64,000 nt of DNA from Pseudoduganella lutea (GTDB taxonomy: Bacteria > Pseudomonadota > Gammaproteobacteria > Burkholderiales > Burkholderiaceae_D). The position numbers and the translations under genes are program-made. The DNA lies in assembly GCF_004209755.1 (NCBI RefSeq), contig NZ_CP035913.1, forward strand, positions 5,456,001-5,520,000. Direction: 5' to 3'. This document shows, piece after piece, positions 55,288 through 64,000 of this stretch; position 1 is the first letter of the stretch, and every line of letters begins with the position of its first letter. The notes beneath the pieces are model-generated. The model searched no databases and was not told where the DNA came from. It saw nothing but the letters and a program-made list of their open reading frames with translations.

Positions 55288-56478
55288 GTGTCCGTATCGT
55301 CCCGCCTTCGCCAGTTTGCCGCCGTCCTGTCGAGCACCGTGCTGTCGTGCGCCATGCTGGCACCGTCCGCGGGTGCGCAGCAGATCCCCCTCGATACGCG
55401 CCTGAACGAGCAGATCGTGATGGTACCGGCCGGGCCGCGGATGAACGTGAAGCTCGAGACCACGCTGTACAAGCCCGCCGGCCCCGGCCCGTTCCCCCTG
55501 TTGGTCATCAATCACGGCAAATCGCCGGGCGATCCGCGCGCACAGCCGCGCGACCGCTTCGTCTACATGGCCACGCAGTTCGTACGCCGTGGCTATGCGG
55601 TGATGGTGCCGATGCGTACCGGCTTCGCGCATTCGGGCGGCACGTATTCGGACTTCGGCTGCAACATGAAGGCCAACGGCTACCAGCAGGCCGGCGATAT
55701 CGCCGACGTGGTGGCCTATGCGCGCGAGCAGGCCTATGTCGATCCGAACCGCATCGTCATCGCCGGGCAGTCGTACGGCGGACTGGCCAGCGTTGCGCTG
55801 TCCACGCAGGACTTGCCGGGCGTGCGCGGCATCATGAATTTCGCCGGCGGCCTGAAGGTGCACGGCGGCAGCTGCGACTGGCAGCAGTCGCTGGTGGGCG
55901 CCTTCGCCGAGTTCGGCCGCAAGAACCGCATTGAAACATTGTGGATGTATGGCGCCAACGACAGTTATTTCGGCCCCGCCCTCGTGAACCGCATGTACGA
56001 CGCGTTTTCCGCCAACGGCGGCAAGGTGCAGCTGGTGGCCTACGGCCCGTTCAAGCACGATGCGCACACGATGCTGGGCAGCCGCGACGGCCAGCAGGTG
56101 TGGTTGCCCGAAGTGGAACGCTTCCTGCGCCAGCTGGGCATGCCGACTGAGCAGGTGTATGCCGTGGCCGAGCCGGCACCGCGGCCGCGCACCAACTACG
56201 CATTGCTCGACGACGTGGCGGCCGTGCCGTTCCTGCCCGAGAAGGGGCGCCTGCAGTACAAGGCCTTCCTGACCAAGCAGACGCCGCGCGCGTTCGCCGT
56301 GTCGTCGTCCGGCGCGTGGGGCTGGGCCGAGGAGGGCGAAATGCCGAACGAACGCGCCCTGGCCGCCTGCCAGGCCGCCAGCCGCGAACCCTGCAAGCTG
56401 TACTCGGTGGATGACTACGTGGTGTGGGGCGAAGTGACCGAGCAGCCGAAGGACACGATGACGGGCCGCACCGACTGA
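55288..56478 (+). CDS. Exported alpha/beta hydrolase (dienelactone-hydrolase-like)
   Basis: The 396-residue protein starts at GTG 55288 and has a signal peptide ending near SAGA. The alpha/beta-hydrolase core has the nucleophile motif AGQSYGGLASVAL and an upstream oxyanion region (LLVINHGKSPG); an aspartate and FKHDAHTM supply plausible catalytic partners. The C-terminal ~120 residues are an extra domain. The substrate is unknown; esters or small polymers are plausible. Confidence 0.83.
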   Translation: MSVSSRLRQFAAVLSSTVLSCAMLAPSAGAQQIPLDTRLNEQIVMVPAGPRMNVKLETTLYKPAGPGPFPLLVINHGKSPGDPRAQPRDRFVYMATQFVRRGYAVMVPMRTGFAHSGGTYSDFGCNMKANGYQQAGDIADVVAYAREQAYVDPNRIVIAGQSYGGLASVALSTQDLPGVRGIMNFAGGLKVHGGSCDWQQSLVGAFAEFGRKNRIETLWMYGANDSYFGPALVNRMYDAFSANGGKVQLVAYGPFKHDAHTMLGSRDGQQVWLPEVERFLRQLGMPTEQVYAVAEPAPRPRTNYALLDDVAAVPFLPEKGRLQYKAFLTKQTPRAFAVSSSGAWGWAEEGEMPNERALAACQAASREPCKLYSVDDYVVWGEVTEQPKDTMTGRTD

Positions 56479-56486
56479 GTCCACAG

Positions 56487-56536
56487 CCGGGTTCGTGTCC
56501 ACCATGGGGCCAGGCCCGTTTTCGGACACGAGCCGG
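56487..56536. repeat. Composite GTGTCC...GGACAC intergenic repeat
   Basis: CCGGGTTCGTGTCC and GGACACGAGCCGG flank GGGGCCAGGCCC. It is the same design as the 2856 and 9352-9549 copies and lies just after the hydrolase stop. Confidence 0.75.
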
Positions 56537-56594
56537 GCCGTTGGTGCTGGCAGTCGTGCGCAGCGGCTGAATGCCATGCTGCTACCATGGCAAC

Positions 56595-57302
56595 ATGTGT
56601 GGACGCTTCGATCAAAACGACATCGCGCGGCGCTATGTTGCCGCCTTCGGCTGGGCAGACGCCGTCTATGACAGCGAAGCCCGCCCGACCTTCAACGCGG
56701 CACCCGGCACGTACCGGCCGGTCCTGCATCTCGTCGACGGCAAGCTGCATGTGGACGACCTTCACTGGGGCTACCGCGCCTCGTGGGCGGCGGAGAAGCT
56801 GCCCATCAGCGTGAACGCGCGCCTCGAGAAACTGACCAGCAGCTACTGGAGCCGTCTGATGAAAGGCGGCCGCGCCGTCGTGCCCGCGAGCGGCTGGTAT
56901 GAATGGACGGGCGCGAAGGGCAAGCGCCAGCCGTGGCACATCCACCGCAAGGACCGCGAGCCGCTGTTCATGCTGGCGCTGGCCGACTTCCGCCCGCTGC
57001 GCGACGGCAACCCGGAGAACAAGGCCGAATCCGGCTTCGTGCTGGTGACGGCCGATGCCGAGGGCGGCATGGTCGACGTGCATGACCGGCGCCCCGTCGT
57101 GCTGAACGCGGCCGATGCGGCCACGTGGCTGGATCCGGACCTGCCGCGCGAACAGGCCGAGATGCTGGCGCGGCAGATGGCGCTCGGGCCCGGGGCGTTC
57201 GAGTGGTACCGGGTCAGCACCGAGGTCAATTACGCCGGACGCGATGGCGAGCACCTGGCCGAGCCGCTGCCGGAATCCCTGGACGGCGAGGGCGACGCAT
57301 GA
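56595..57302 (+). CDS. yedK: SOS response-associated peptidase / abasic-site DNA crosslinker (YedK/HMCES)
   Basis: The 235-residue protein starts MCGRFDQND, so ATG 56595 exposes Cys2, the residue that links covalently to abasic sites. Other family blocks are [30 protein letters not shown] (part) with the conserved Glu, and VHDRRPVVL with the His. It protects single-stranded DNA with abasic sites from cleavage. Its stop overlaps the start of a UvrA-like gene by four bases. Confidence 0.92.
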   Translation: MCGRFDQNDIARRYVAAFGWADAVYDSEARPTFNAAPGTYRPVLHLVDGKLHVDDLHWGYRASWAAEKLPISVNARLEKLTSSYWSRLMKGGRAVVPASGWYEWTGAKGKRQPWHIHRKDREPLFMLALADFRPLRDGNPENKAESGFVLVTADAEGGMVDVHDRRPVVLNAADAATWLDPDLPREQAEMLARQMALGPGAFEWYRVSTEVNYAGRDGEHLAEPLPESLDGEGDA

Positions 57303-59833
57303 GCGGCAAGGCAAAGGCGGGATACGTCACGGTGCGCGGCGCGCGCGAACACAATCTCAAGAACGTCGACCTGGAGGTCCCGCGCGACGCGCTCGTCGTG
57401 TTCACGGGCGTGTCCGGGTCGGGCAAGTCGTCGCTGGCGTTCGGCACCCTGTATGCGGAGGCGCAGCGGCGTTACCTCGAATCCGTGTCGCCGTATGCAA
57501 GGCGGCTGTTCCACCAGATGCCGGTGCCCCAGGTCGACGAGATCGAAGGGTTGCCGCCCGCCGTGGCCCTGCAGCAGCAGCGCGGCACGCCCACCACGCG
57601 CTCCTCGGTCGGCAGCGTGACCACGCTTTCGAACTCCCTGCGCATGCTGTATTCGCGCGCCGGCGACTACCCGCCCGGCCAGGAACTGCTGTACGCCGAA
57701 TCGTTCTCTCCTAATACGCCGGAAGGCGCCTGCCCGCAATGCCATGGCCTGGGCCGGGTGTACGAAGCCACCGAAGCTTCCATGGTGCCCGACGATACGC
57801 TGACGATCCGCGAGCGCGCCGTCGCCGCGTGGCCCACGGCGTGGCATGGCCAGAACCTGCGCGACATCCTCGTCACGATGGGCTACGACGTCGACACGCC
57901 GTGGCGCGACTTGCCGAAGAAAACGCGCGACTGGATCCTGTTCACCGACGAGCAGCCCACCGTGCCGGTCTACGCCGGCCTGACGCCGGAAGAAACGAAG
58001 CGCGCGCTGAAGCGCAAGGAAACGCCGAGCTACCAGGGAACGTTTACGGGCGCGCGCAAGTACGTGTTGCAGACCTTCGCCAACACGGAAAGCGCGTCGA
58101 TGAAAAAACACGTGGCGCGCTACATGGTCAGCACCGAATGCCCGGCGTGCCGGGGCCGGCGGCTGCGCCCCGAAGCGCTGTCCATCACGTTCGCCGGGCA
58201 CGACATCACGGAGCTGGCCCGACTGCCGCTGCAAAGGCTGGCGAGCACCATGGCGTCGTATGCCGACGGCACCGCGAAGGTGGGCGCGAAGCAGCGGGCG
58301 GAACATCCCGAAAAGCTGATCGTCACGCAGCGCATCGCGCAGGACGTGATGGCCCGGCTGGAGGTGCTGCTGGACCTGGGCCTGGGCTATCTGGCGCTGG
58401 ACCGCGGCACGCCCACGCTGTCGCCCGGCGAGCTGCAGCGCCTGCGGCTGGCCACGCAGGTGCGCTCGAACCTGTTCGGCGTGGTCTACGTGCTCGACGA
58501 GCCATCGGCCGGCCTGCATCCGGCCGACACGGTGGCGCTGCTGCGCGCGATGGACCGGCTAAAGGCGGGCGGCAATTCGCTGTTCGTCGTCGAGCACTCG
58601 CTGGACGTGATCCGCCATGCCGACTGGCTCGTGGACGTGGGCCCGGCGGCCGGCGAGGGCGGCGGCCACGTGCTCTACAGCGGCGACCCCGCCGGCCTGC
58701 AAGCCATCGACGCATCGCAGACGAGGCGCTACCTGTTCCCCGCATCCGCGCCGCCGGCGCGTGAACCGCGCGCGCCGCAGGGCTGGCTGAAGCTGGCCGG
58801 TGTCACGCGCAACAACCTGCACCGGCTGTCGTGCGATTTCCCGCTGGGCGTGTTCAGCACCGTGACGGGCATTTCCGGTTCGGGCAAGTCGAGCCTCGTC
58901 AGCCAGGTGCTGGTCGACCTGGTGACGCGCGCGCTGGGCCATGAACCGGAAGTGGAACCGGAAGAGGGCGACGAGCTGGAACAGCAGGCCCCGGCCGCCC
59001 TCGAAGGCAGGATCACGGCCGGCCTGGAAACGATCCGGCGCCTGGTGCGCGTCGACCAGAAGCCGATCGGCCGCACGCCGCGCTCCAACCTTGCCACCTA
59101 CACGGGTCTGTTCGACCACGTGCGCAAGCTGTTCGCCGAAACAAAGACAGCGAAATCGCGCCGCTACGATGCCGGCCGCTTCTCCTTCAACGTGGCCAAG
59201 GGCCGCTGCGACAATTGCGAAGGCGAAGGCTTCGTGATGGTGGAGCTGCTGTTCCTGCCCAGCGTTTATGCGCCTTGCCCGGTGTGCGGCGGCGCGCGCT
59301 ACAACGCGAAGACGCTCGAAGTGACGTACCGCGACCGCAATGTGGCCGAGGTGCTGGCCATGACGGTGGACGCGGCGTGGGAATTCTTTGCCGAGGAACC
59401 GGCGCTGCGCCGGGCGCTGGACGTCTTGCGCGACGTGGGCCTCGGCTACCTGCGGCTGGGCCAGCCCGCCACCGAACTGTCGGGCGGCGAGGCGCAGCGC
59501 ATCAAGCTGGCCACCGAGTTGCAGCGCGCGAGCCGCGGCAGCATGCTGTACATCCTCGACGAGCCGACCACGGGGCTGCACCCGGCGGATGTGGAGCGGC
59601 TGGTGGCGCAACTGCAGAAGCTCGTCGATGCCGGCAACACGGTGATCGCCGTCGAGCACGACATGCGCGTGGTGGCGGCCAGCGACTGGGTCATCGACAT
59701 CGGCCCGGGTGCCGGCGAGGAAGGCGGCCGCATCGTCGCCGCCGGCCCGCCATCGAAGGTGGCCGCGGCGGCGGAGAGCCGCACCGCGCCTTACCTAAAA
59801 CGGTTCTTGAAGGGGCGTCACAACCAGCCGTGA
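57299..59833 (+). CDS. UvrA-like (UvrA2) ABC ATPase
   Basis: This 844-residue protein has two ABC ATPase halves ([20 protein letters not shown] and [18 protein letters not shown]), zinc-binding Cys pairs ([35 protein letters not shown]), and signature segments [15 protein letters not shown] and [11 protein letters not shown]. It is about 100 residues shorter than housekeeping UvrA, in line with UvrA2 proteins linked to DNA damage or drug tolerance. The four-base overlap with yedK argues for a joint role in DNA lesion handling. UvrB partnership is unproven. Confidence 0.9.
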   Translation: MSGKAKAGYVTVRGAREHNLKNVDLEVPRDALVVFTGVSGSGKSSLAFGTLYAEAQRRYLESVSPYARRLFHQMPVPQVDEIEGLPPAVALQQQRGTPTTRSSVGSVTTLSNSLRMLYSRAGDYPPGQELLYAESFSPNTPEGACPQCHGLGRVYEATEASMVPDDTLTIRERAVAAWPTAWHGQNLRDILVTMGYDVDTPWRDLPKKTRDWILFTDEQPTVPVYAGLTPEETKRALKRKETPSYQGTFTGARKYVLQTFANTESASMKKHVARYMVSTECPACRGRRLRPEALSITFAGHDITELARLPLQRLASTMASYADGTAKVGAKQRAEHPEKLIVTQRIAQDVMARLEVLLDLGLGYLALDRGTPTLSPGELQRLRLATQVRSNLFGVVYVLDEPSAGLHPADTVALLRAMDRLKAGGNSLFVVEHSLDVIRHADWLVDVGPAAGEGGGHVLYSGDPAGLQAIDASQTRRYLFPASAPPAREPRAPQGWLKLAGVTRNNLHRLSCDFPLGVFSTVTGISGSGKSSLVSQVLVDLVTRALGHEPEVEPEEGDELEQQAPAALEGRITAGLETIRRLVRVDQKPIGRTPRSNLATYTGLFDHVRKLFAETKTAKSRRYDAGRFSFNVAKGRCDNCEGEGFVMVELLFLPSVYAPCPVCGGARYNAKTLEVTYRDRNVAEVLAMTVDAAWEFFAEEPALRRALDVLRDVGLGYLRLGQPATELSGGEAQRIKLATELQRASRGSMLYILDEPTTGLHPADVERLVAQLQKLVDAGNTVIAVEHDMRVVAASDWVIDIGPGAGEEGGRIVAAGPPSKVAAAAESRTAPYLKRFLKGRHNQP

Positions 59834-60249
59834 GCAGCCGCGTAGGCGGCCACGGCCAGCGCCGCGCTGGCCCAGATCATCGGCTTCACAGCGCCGCGGA
59901 TGCTGTGCGCCAGCACGGCGCTGGCATGGTGCAGCCGCACCAGCGCCACCACGGCCAGCAGGTTCTGGGCCGCCACCGCGAGGTTCAACAGCACGGCGCC
60001 GGCGAGGCACCAGGCCACCGCATCGGCGCGGCGCTGCGCATCGCTTGCGGCCAGTTCGGCGCCGGCCAGCGCCAGCAAGGCGCCATGCGCCACGGCGAGT
60101 ACCAGTCCATACAGGGTCGTGTTGACGAAACGGGGCTGGAAATGGCGGGCGCGAAATTGTGGCACGAGGGCGAGCACGTGCAGCGCGATCGCCAGGATCA
60201 CGCCCATGCGCAGCGGTCCCGCGAGCTGGATCAGCAGGGTGGCATTCAT
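59818..60249 (-). CDS. Small integral membrane protein, unknown
   Basis: The 143-residue protein has about four hydrophobic helices ([73 protein letters not shown]). ATG 60249 has GGGGAG upstream. It overlaps the end of the convergent UvrA-like gene by 16 bp. No family could be named. Confidence 0.65.
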   Translation of the reverse strand: MNATLLIQLAGPLRMGVILAIALHVLALVPQFRARHFQPRFVNTTLYGLVLAVAHGALLALAGAELAASDAQRRADAVAWCLAGAVLLNLAVAAQNLLAVVALVRLHHASAVLAHSIRGAVKPMIWASAALAVAAYAAAHGWL

Positions 60250-60596
60250 TGCGATAACTCCCCGGTGCCCCGGATTGTTCCGGCATGACGCGGCTTGCGA
60301 GTGATATCGCAACATGATGCCGCAAGCAGCCTGTCGCCGAAGCGCCGCATTCGCCGGGAAGGGGGGCTCATACCGGCTGGGTCGCATGCGATCGAACATA
60401 GCGGCGATCACGAACGGTCGGCGCACGATAGCGCCCAATCGCGTTGTCCAGCCGTGCACGTTTGATCGAGATCATGCCTGGTCGTTCCAGCACACGTAGC
60501 CTTGTCACTCGCGCCACATGAGGTGGCGTCGATTCCCTGATCAACCTGTATTTTTTTCCGTTCATTTTTTTGCTCATCTACTATAAAGAGGCAACC
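60250..60596. other. Intergenic region upstream of the phasin gene
   Basis: About 350 bp without a supported gene. It carries a T-rich stretch at 60551-60570 and TATAAA close to the ribosome site. No repeat family member or obvious operator was found. Confidence 0.45.
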
Positions 60597-61190
60597 ATGT
60601 TCCCTTTTTCCCAGAGCATCACACCAGCCGCCAAGAACCATGTCCAGGCCCAGGTTTCGTTCTTCAATGACTTTTCCCGTTCGGTGTTCCAGTTGGCCCA
60701 GCAGATCAACGAAGTGAACCTGCAACTGGCCCAGTCCTGGCTGGAGGACCTGGCCTCCACCAGCCAGGCCGTGATCACGGCGGGCAAGCCCACCGAAGTC
60801 TTCTCGGTCACGGCGGCGCGCGCACAGCCGGCGGCGGACCGGTTCAGGGCCTACCAGCAGAAGCTGTCGAAGATCGCCGCGGAAGGCCAGACCAGGCTGA
60901 TCCAGGTAGCCGGTGAGCACGCCGATGAAACGGCACGTGCCGCGCGCGAGTTCACGGATGAAGTCACGCGCGTCACGTCCGAGGAAACCGAGCGCACGCT
61001 GCGCCAGCAGCACGATACGATGCGCCAGCTGGCCAATCCGCTGGACAGCATGGTCGACAGCGCCACCCGCCAGGCCCGTGCCGCGATGGGCAATGGCCTG
61101 GACCTGGCCAACCAGGCGGCCCAGGCCGCCCAGGCCGCGACACGCAGCGCCGCCGGCCAGCCGCAGCGCAAGGAGGGGCAGCCGTCCTGA
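60597..61190 (+). CDS. Phasin family protein
   Basis: The 197-residue protein starts at ATG 60597 after AAAGAGG. The phasin signature lies at about residues 20-110 (FNDFSRSVFQLAQQINEVNL, LQLAQSWLEDLASTSQAVI). It is nearly all helical and rich in Ala, Gln and Thr toward the C-terminus, with no membrane segment. Phasins coat polyhydroxyalkanoate granules. No PHA synthase gene lies in the window. Confidence 0.88.
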   Translation: MFPFSQSITPAAKNHVQAQVSFFNDFSRSVFQLAQQINEVNLQLAQSWLEDLASTSQAVITAGKPTEVFSVTAARAQPAADRFRAYQQKLSKIAAEGQTRLIQVAGEHADETARAAREFTDEVTRVTSEETERTLRQQHDTMRQLANPLDSMVDSATRQARAAMGNGLDLANQAAQAAQAATRSAAGQPQRKEGQPS

Positions 61191-61345
61191 CGGCAACTCG
61201 TCGTGGCGCCGCCCCAAGCGGCGCGCCACGCCGCCATGACACCCGGCCCGTCCGGTTCGGCCCTGCGGGCGCACCGCATCCATGCGACACCATCGTCGAA
61301 CGGCGGCTACACTCGCCGTTCGATGGATGAGCTTTGGAGCGTGGG

Positions 61346-61594
61346 ATGGGGGACTGGATTGATCTGTTGCAGTGGCCGGCCATGGCCGCATCGCTGCTGG
61401 CGGCGTGGCTGGTCGCGTCGCAGCGGCCGGGCCGGCGCCTTGCCGGCTTCATTGTTTTCCTGGTCAGTAACGCCATGTGGATCGCCTGGGGCGTGCATGA
61501 CGATGCCTGGGCATTGATCGCGTTAAACTGCTGCCTTGCCGTCACGAATATCCGTGGCATCGTCAAGAACCGCAACGCACAGGAATCGTCATGA
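61346..61594 (+). CDS. Small two-helix membrane protein, unknown
   Basis: The 82-residue protein starts at ATG 61346 behind GGAG. Hydrophobic segments occur at about residues 10-25 and 33-65, with a basic loop QRPGRR between. Its stop overlaps the thioredoxin start as ATGA, so it is translationally coupled to trxC. No family was recognised. Confidence 0.65.
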   Translation: MGDWIDLLQWPAMAASLLAAWLVASQRPGRRLAGFIVFLVSNAMWIAWGVHDDAWALIALNCCLAVTNIRGIVKNRNAQESS

Positions 61595-62028
61595 CCACGC
61601 CCTTGCACACCGTTTGTCCCCACTGCGATGCCGTCAACCGCATGCCGCCGGAGCGGCTCGGCGAGGCGCCCACGTGCGGCAAGTGCCAGGCTTCGCTGTT
61701 TACGGGGCAGCCGGTCGACCTGTCCGGCGCAAGGTTCCTGAAACACATCGAGCGCAGCGACCTTCCCGTGCTGGTGGACTTCTGGGCGCCGTGGTGCGGC
61801 CCGTGCCGCAGCATGGCGCCGTTCTATGCGCAGGCCGCCCGGCAGCTGGAGCCCCGGGTGCGGGTGGCGAAGGTGGACACGGAAGCAAACCAGGACATCG
61901 GCGCGCGCTTCGGCATCCGCAGCATCCCCACGCTCGCGTTGTTCCACGGCGGGCGCGAAGTGGCGCGCCAGCCGGGCGCGATGGACACGAACGGTATCCT
62001 GGCCTGGGTGCAGCAGCATCTGCGCTGA
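61591..62028 (+). CDS. trxC: Thioredoxin TrxC (thioredoxin 2)
   Basis: The 145-residue protein has the N-terminal zinc domain of TrxC, with cysteines at 9, 12, 29 and 32 (VCPHCD, TCGKCQ). The thioredoxin fold follows, with active site DFWAPWCGPCRSM. It reduces protein disulfides and resists oxidative and zinc stress better than TrxA. It is translated right after the small membrane protein. Confidence 0.95.
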   Translation: MTTPLHTVCPHCDAVNRMPPERLGEAPTCGKCQASLFTGQPVDLSGARFLKHIERSDLPVLVDFWAPWCGPCRSMAPFYAQAARQLEPRVRVAKVDTEANQDIGARFGIRSIPTLALFHGGREVARQPGAMDTNGILAWVQQHLR

Positions 62029-62056
62029 AGACCCGCCAATGATGCAAATAATGCAG

Positions 62057-62102
62057 ATTAGTAAATCAAAAAGTTTACTTATTGCCGGGTTGGCCGTATA
62101 GT
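62057..62102 (+). promoter_or_regulatory. Promoter with overlapping operator for the MFS-regulator operon
   Basis: A -35 TTTACT (62074-62079) and -10 TATAGT (62097-62102) are 17 bp apart. An inverted repeat, ATTAGTAAAT/GTTTACTTAT (62057-62082, 8 of 10 bases paired), covers the -35 box. The predicted transcript start falls at or next to the ATG at 62109. Confidence 0.65.
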
Positions 62103-62108
62103 CGGCGC

Positions 62109-63332
62109 ATGAACCATCTCCTCCTGCTCACGGCGGCTTGCCTGCTGGCGCTGCTGTCCACCGTTGGCGCTTCGCTGCCGTACCCGATCCTGCCGCCGCT
62201 GTTCGCCTCGGGTGCCGCGAATGGCCTGAACGCGTTCATGGACCTGCCGCCGAAACTGCTGTTTGGCATCGCGCTGGCCATCAATCCCGTCGGACTGCTG
62301 ATCGGCGCCACCTTGCTGGGGCCACTGTCGGACCGCTATGGCCGCCGGCCCCTGTTGCTCGGTACCGCATTCGGCGCCGCCGCCGGCCACGCGCTGACGG
62401 CATTTGCGCTGGTGCAGGAATCCTACCCGCTGTTCATCGTGGCGCGCTTCGCCACCGGCCTGCTGGAAGGCAACGGCTCGATCTGCCGCGCGCTGATCGC
62501 GGAGAAATTCACCGGCGCGGAGCGTACCCGCGGCCTGTCGCTGGTGAACGGCGCCTTCCACCTGGGCTGGCTCGTCGGCCCCATGCTGGCCGGGCTCACG
62601 CTCGGCTTCGGCATCGTGGTGCCGTTCGCGGCCGCCATCGTCGCGCTGGTGCTGGCCGGCGTGCTGGCGGCGCTGGCATTGCCGCGCGAGCCGGCGTCCC
62701 TGGAAACCTCGTCACTGTGGCAGGTGGCGCGGCACCGCCATGCACTGAACCTGCTGCGCCATGGCGAGCCGCGCACGCTGTTCTTCATCCAGCTGGCCGG
62801 GTTTTGCGGCGTGGCCGCGTTCTATGAGTTCTATCCGCTCTGGCTGGTCGAGGAGGGCCAGTACGATGCGGCCCGCATCGCGCTGATCAACATGGCGATG
62901 TGCGGCATCATGACCGCCGCATCCGTGGTGGCCGGGCGCATGATGGGCCAGTGCACGGGTGGGGAGTCGCTGCGCATGGCCGGATGGTTCGCCTGGGGCA
63001 TTGCGCTGGCGGTCGCTTGCGTGGCGGTCGGCAATCTGTGGCTGGGGCTGGCGGCGATCACGCTGTTCGGCATCCCGAACGCGTTTTTCAACGCGACCGT
63101 GCAGCCGTGGGCCGCGGAGCGTTTCGCCGAACACGGGCAGGGCGCGGTGATGGGCCTGATGTCGACGACGTTCTGCCTGGCCACGATCCTGATGGCGCTG
63201 GTCGGCGCCGTGCTGGTCCTCATCGATACCCGCCTGGTGCTGGCGGTAGGCGCCGCAGCGAGCCTGTGGGCCGGCTGGCGCCTGCACGGCTGGCGCCGCG
63301 AGCTGGCACCGGCCCTGGGCACCATTCGTTGA
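62109..63332 (+). CDS. MFS transporter
   Basis: The 407-residue protein has twelve predicted membrane helices and the MFS loop motif GPLSDRYGRRPLLLG between helices 2 and 3. ATG 62109 is chosen over TTG 62082; no ribosome site precedes it, in keeping with a leaderless transcript. It is probably a drug or metabolite exporter. A cysteine-rich HTH regulator follows 13 bp later. Confidence 0.87.
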   Translation: MNHLLLLTAACLLALLSTVGASLPYPILPPLFASGAANGLNAFMDLPPKLLFGIALAINPVGLLIGATLLGPLSDRYGRRPLLLGTAFGAAAGHALTAFALVQESYPLFIVARFATGLLEGNGSICRALIAEKFTGAERTRGLSLVNGAFHLGWLVGPMLAGLTLGFGIVVPFAAAIVALVLAGVLAALALPREPASLETSSLWQVARHRHALNLLRHGEPRTLFFIQLAGFCGVAAFYEFYPLWLVEEGQYDAARIALINMAMCGIMTAASVVAGRMMGQCTGGESLRMAGWFAWGIALAVACVAVGNLWLGLAAITLFGIPNAFFNATVQPWAAERFAEHGQGAVMGLMSTTFCLATILMALVGAVLVLIDTRLVLAVGAAASLWAGWRLHGWRRELAPALGTIR

Positions 63333-63345
63333 AAGGAATTCTTTG

Positions 63346-63966
63346 ATGAACACGTCCGAGCGCATCCTGTTCCTGCTGAAGACGCGCGGGCCGAAAACAG
63401 CGCAGCAGCTGGCCGACCTGCTCGAGCTCACGTCGATGGGCGCGCGGCGCCAGCTCGAGGCGGCCGAGGAAAAAGGGCTCGTGGCCTTCGAGGACGTGGC
63501 CGAGAAAGTCGGGCGCCCGTCGCGGCGCTGGCTGCTGACCGACGCCGGCCACGCGCGCTTCCCGGACCGCCATGCCGACCTCACGGTGGCGCTGATCGAC
63601 CAGGTGCGCACGCTGTTCGGCGACGAGGCGATGGACAAGCTGATCGTTTCCCGCGAAGCCGCCAGCGAAGCGTTCTACCGCGATACGATCGGCACCGCCA
63701 CCGCGATGGCCGAGCGGGTGGCGGCGCTGGCCCACGCGCGCGACGTGGAAGGCTACATGGCCGAGGTGGAAACGCAGCCGGACGGCAGCCTGCTGCTGGT
63801 GGAAAACCACTGTCCGATCTGCGCCGCCGCCCGCAGCTGCCAGCAATTCTGCCGCTCCGAGCTCGACGTCTTCCAGCGCGTGCTGGGCCCCCGCTGCACC
63901 GTCGAGCGCACCGAACACCAGCTCGCCGGCGCGCGGCGCTGCGCGTACCGCATCGTTCCTGCCTGA
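63346..63966 (+). CDS. HTH regulator with C-terminal cysteine cluster (SufR-like)
   Basis: The 206-residue protein starts at ATG 63346 behind AAAGGA. An N-terminal winged helix (ERILFLLKTRGPKTAQQLAD, MGARRQLEAAEEKGLV) is followed by a helical middle and a cysteine-rich end (ENHCPICAAARSCQQFC, GPRCTVERTEHQLAGARRC). Three of these cysteines fit the iron-sulfur ligands of SufR-type regulators. It is co-transcribed with the MFS gene and is a good candidate to bind the operator at 62057-62082. Whether it holds a cluster is inferred. Confidence 0.82.
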   Translation: MNTSERILFLLKTRGPKTAQQLADLLELTSMGARRQLEAAEEKGLVAFEDVAEKVGRPSRRWLLTDAGHARFPDRHADLTVALIDQVRTLFGDEAMDKLIVSREAASEAFYRDTIGTATAMAERVAALAHARDVEGYMAEVETQPDGSLLLVENHCPICAAARSCQQFCRSELDVFQRVLGPRCTVERTEHQLAGARRCAYRIVPA

Positions 63967-64000
63967 ATGCGGGCGTCGTCGACCTGCCAGGGCTGCCCGG

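Overview
The window is GC-rich (well over 60% by eye), densely coding, chromosomal DNA. It most resembles a Massilia/Duganella-type betaproteobacterium (Oxalobacteraceae). That placement is an inference from the mix of genes: a PEP-CTERM surface protein, a phasin, a DUF3422 protein, CheV and a large CheB/CheR fusion kinase, many GGDEF/PAS/LOV signalling proteins, an oxidative L-arabinose pathway, and frequent small intergenic palindromes. No phage, plasmid, transposase, rRNA or CRISPR array was seen. One tRNA-Gly(GCC) is present.

Region 1 (1-19.7 kb) is a plant-arabinan utilisation locus on the + strand. It opens with the end of an AraD1-family gene, a 2,5-dioxovalerate dehydrogenase and a sugar-dehydrogenase-like SDR, the enzymes expected for non-phosphorylative oxidation of L-arabinose to 2-oxoglutarate. 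Seven exported glycosidases follow (GH97, GH51, four GH43, GH127), interrupted by a four-gene YtfQRT-YjfF-type furanose ABC importer. The locus ends with a LysR regulator gene. Together they predict release of alpha- and beta-linked L-arabinofuranose outside the cytoplasm, uptake, and oxidation. Two genes here, the first GH43 lipoprotein and the LysR regulator, each carry an apparent single-base deletion.

Region 2 (19.7-34.5 kb) holds DUF3422, a phytase-like lipoprotein, a PAS histidine kinase, a receiver-like protein and a GAF protein, a penicillin-acylase-family hydrolase, a GAF-GGDEF protein, an acyltransferase, a LytS/LytTR two-component pair overlapping a CPA1 antiporter gene, a PEP-CTERM protein, and tRNA-Gly. 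Region 3 (34.5-42 kb) holds cheV, a DJ-1/PfpI protein, S-formylglutathione hydrolase, a second proton antiporter, a YbdK-type glutamate ligase, a class-I gamma-glutamyl hydrolase and a MarR regulator: a set with a glutathione/gamma-glutamyl theme.

Region 4 (42-56.5 kb) holds the CheB-CheR-PAS-kinase-receiver fusion, a solo CheB with a zinc-ribbon tail, Mn-catalase plus ZIP transporter, a phosphoribosyltransferase with a Gly-Pro-His repeat, a LOV-type hybrid kinase, a PhyH-family dioxygenase, a HAD phosphatase, an orphan flagellar rod-like protein and an alpha/beta hydrolase. Region 5 (56.5-64 kb) holds overlapping HMCES/YedK and UvrA-like genes, a phasin, TrxC, and an MFS transporter with a cysteine-rich HTH regulator behind what looks like a leaderless, operator-controlled promoter.

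Scattered through the gaps are at least a dozen short palindromes of related sequence (GTGTCnGACAC, GGGGTCnGACCCC, GGGGTACGTCCCC, and composite GTGTCC...GGACAC elements). They look like one mobile or regulatory repeat family and are the least explained feature of the window.
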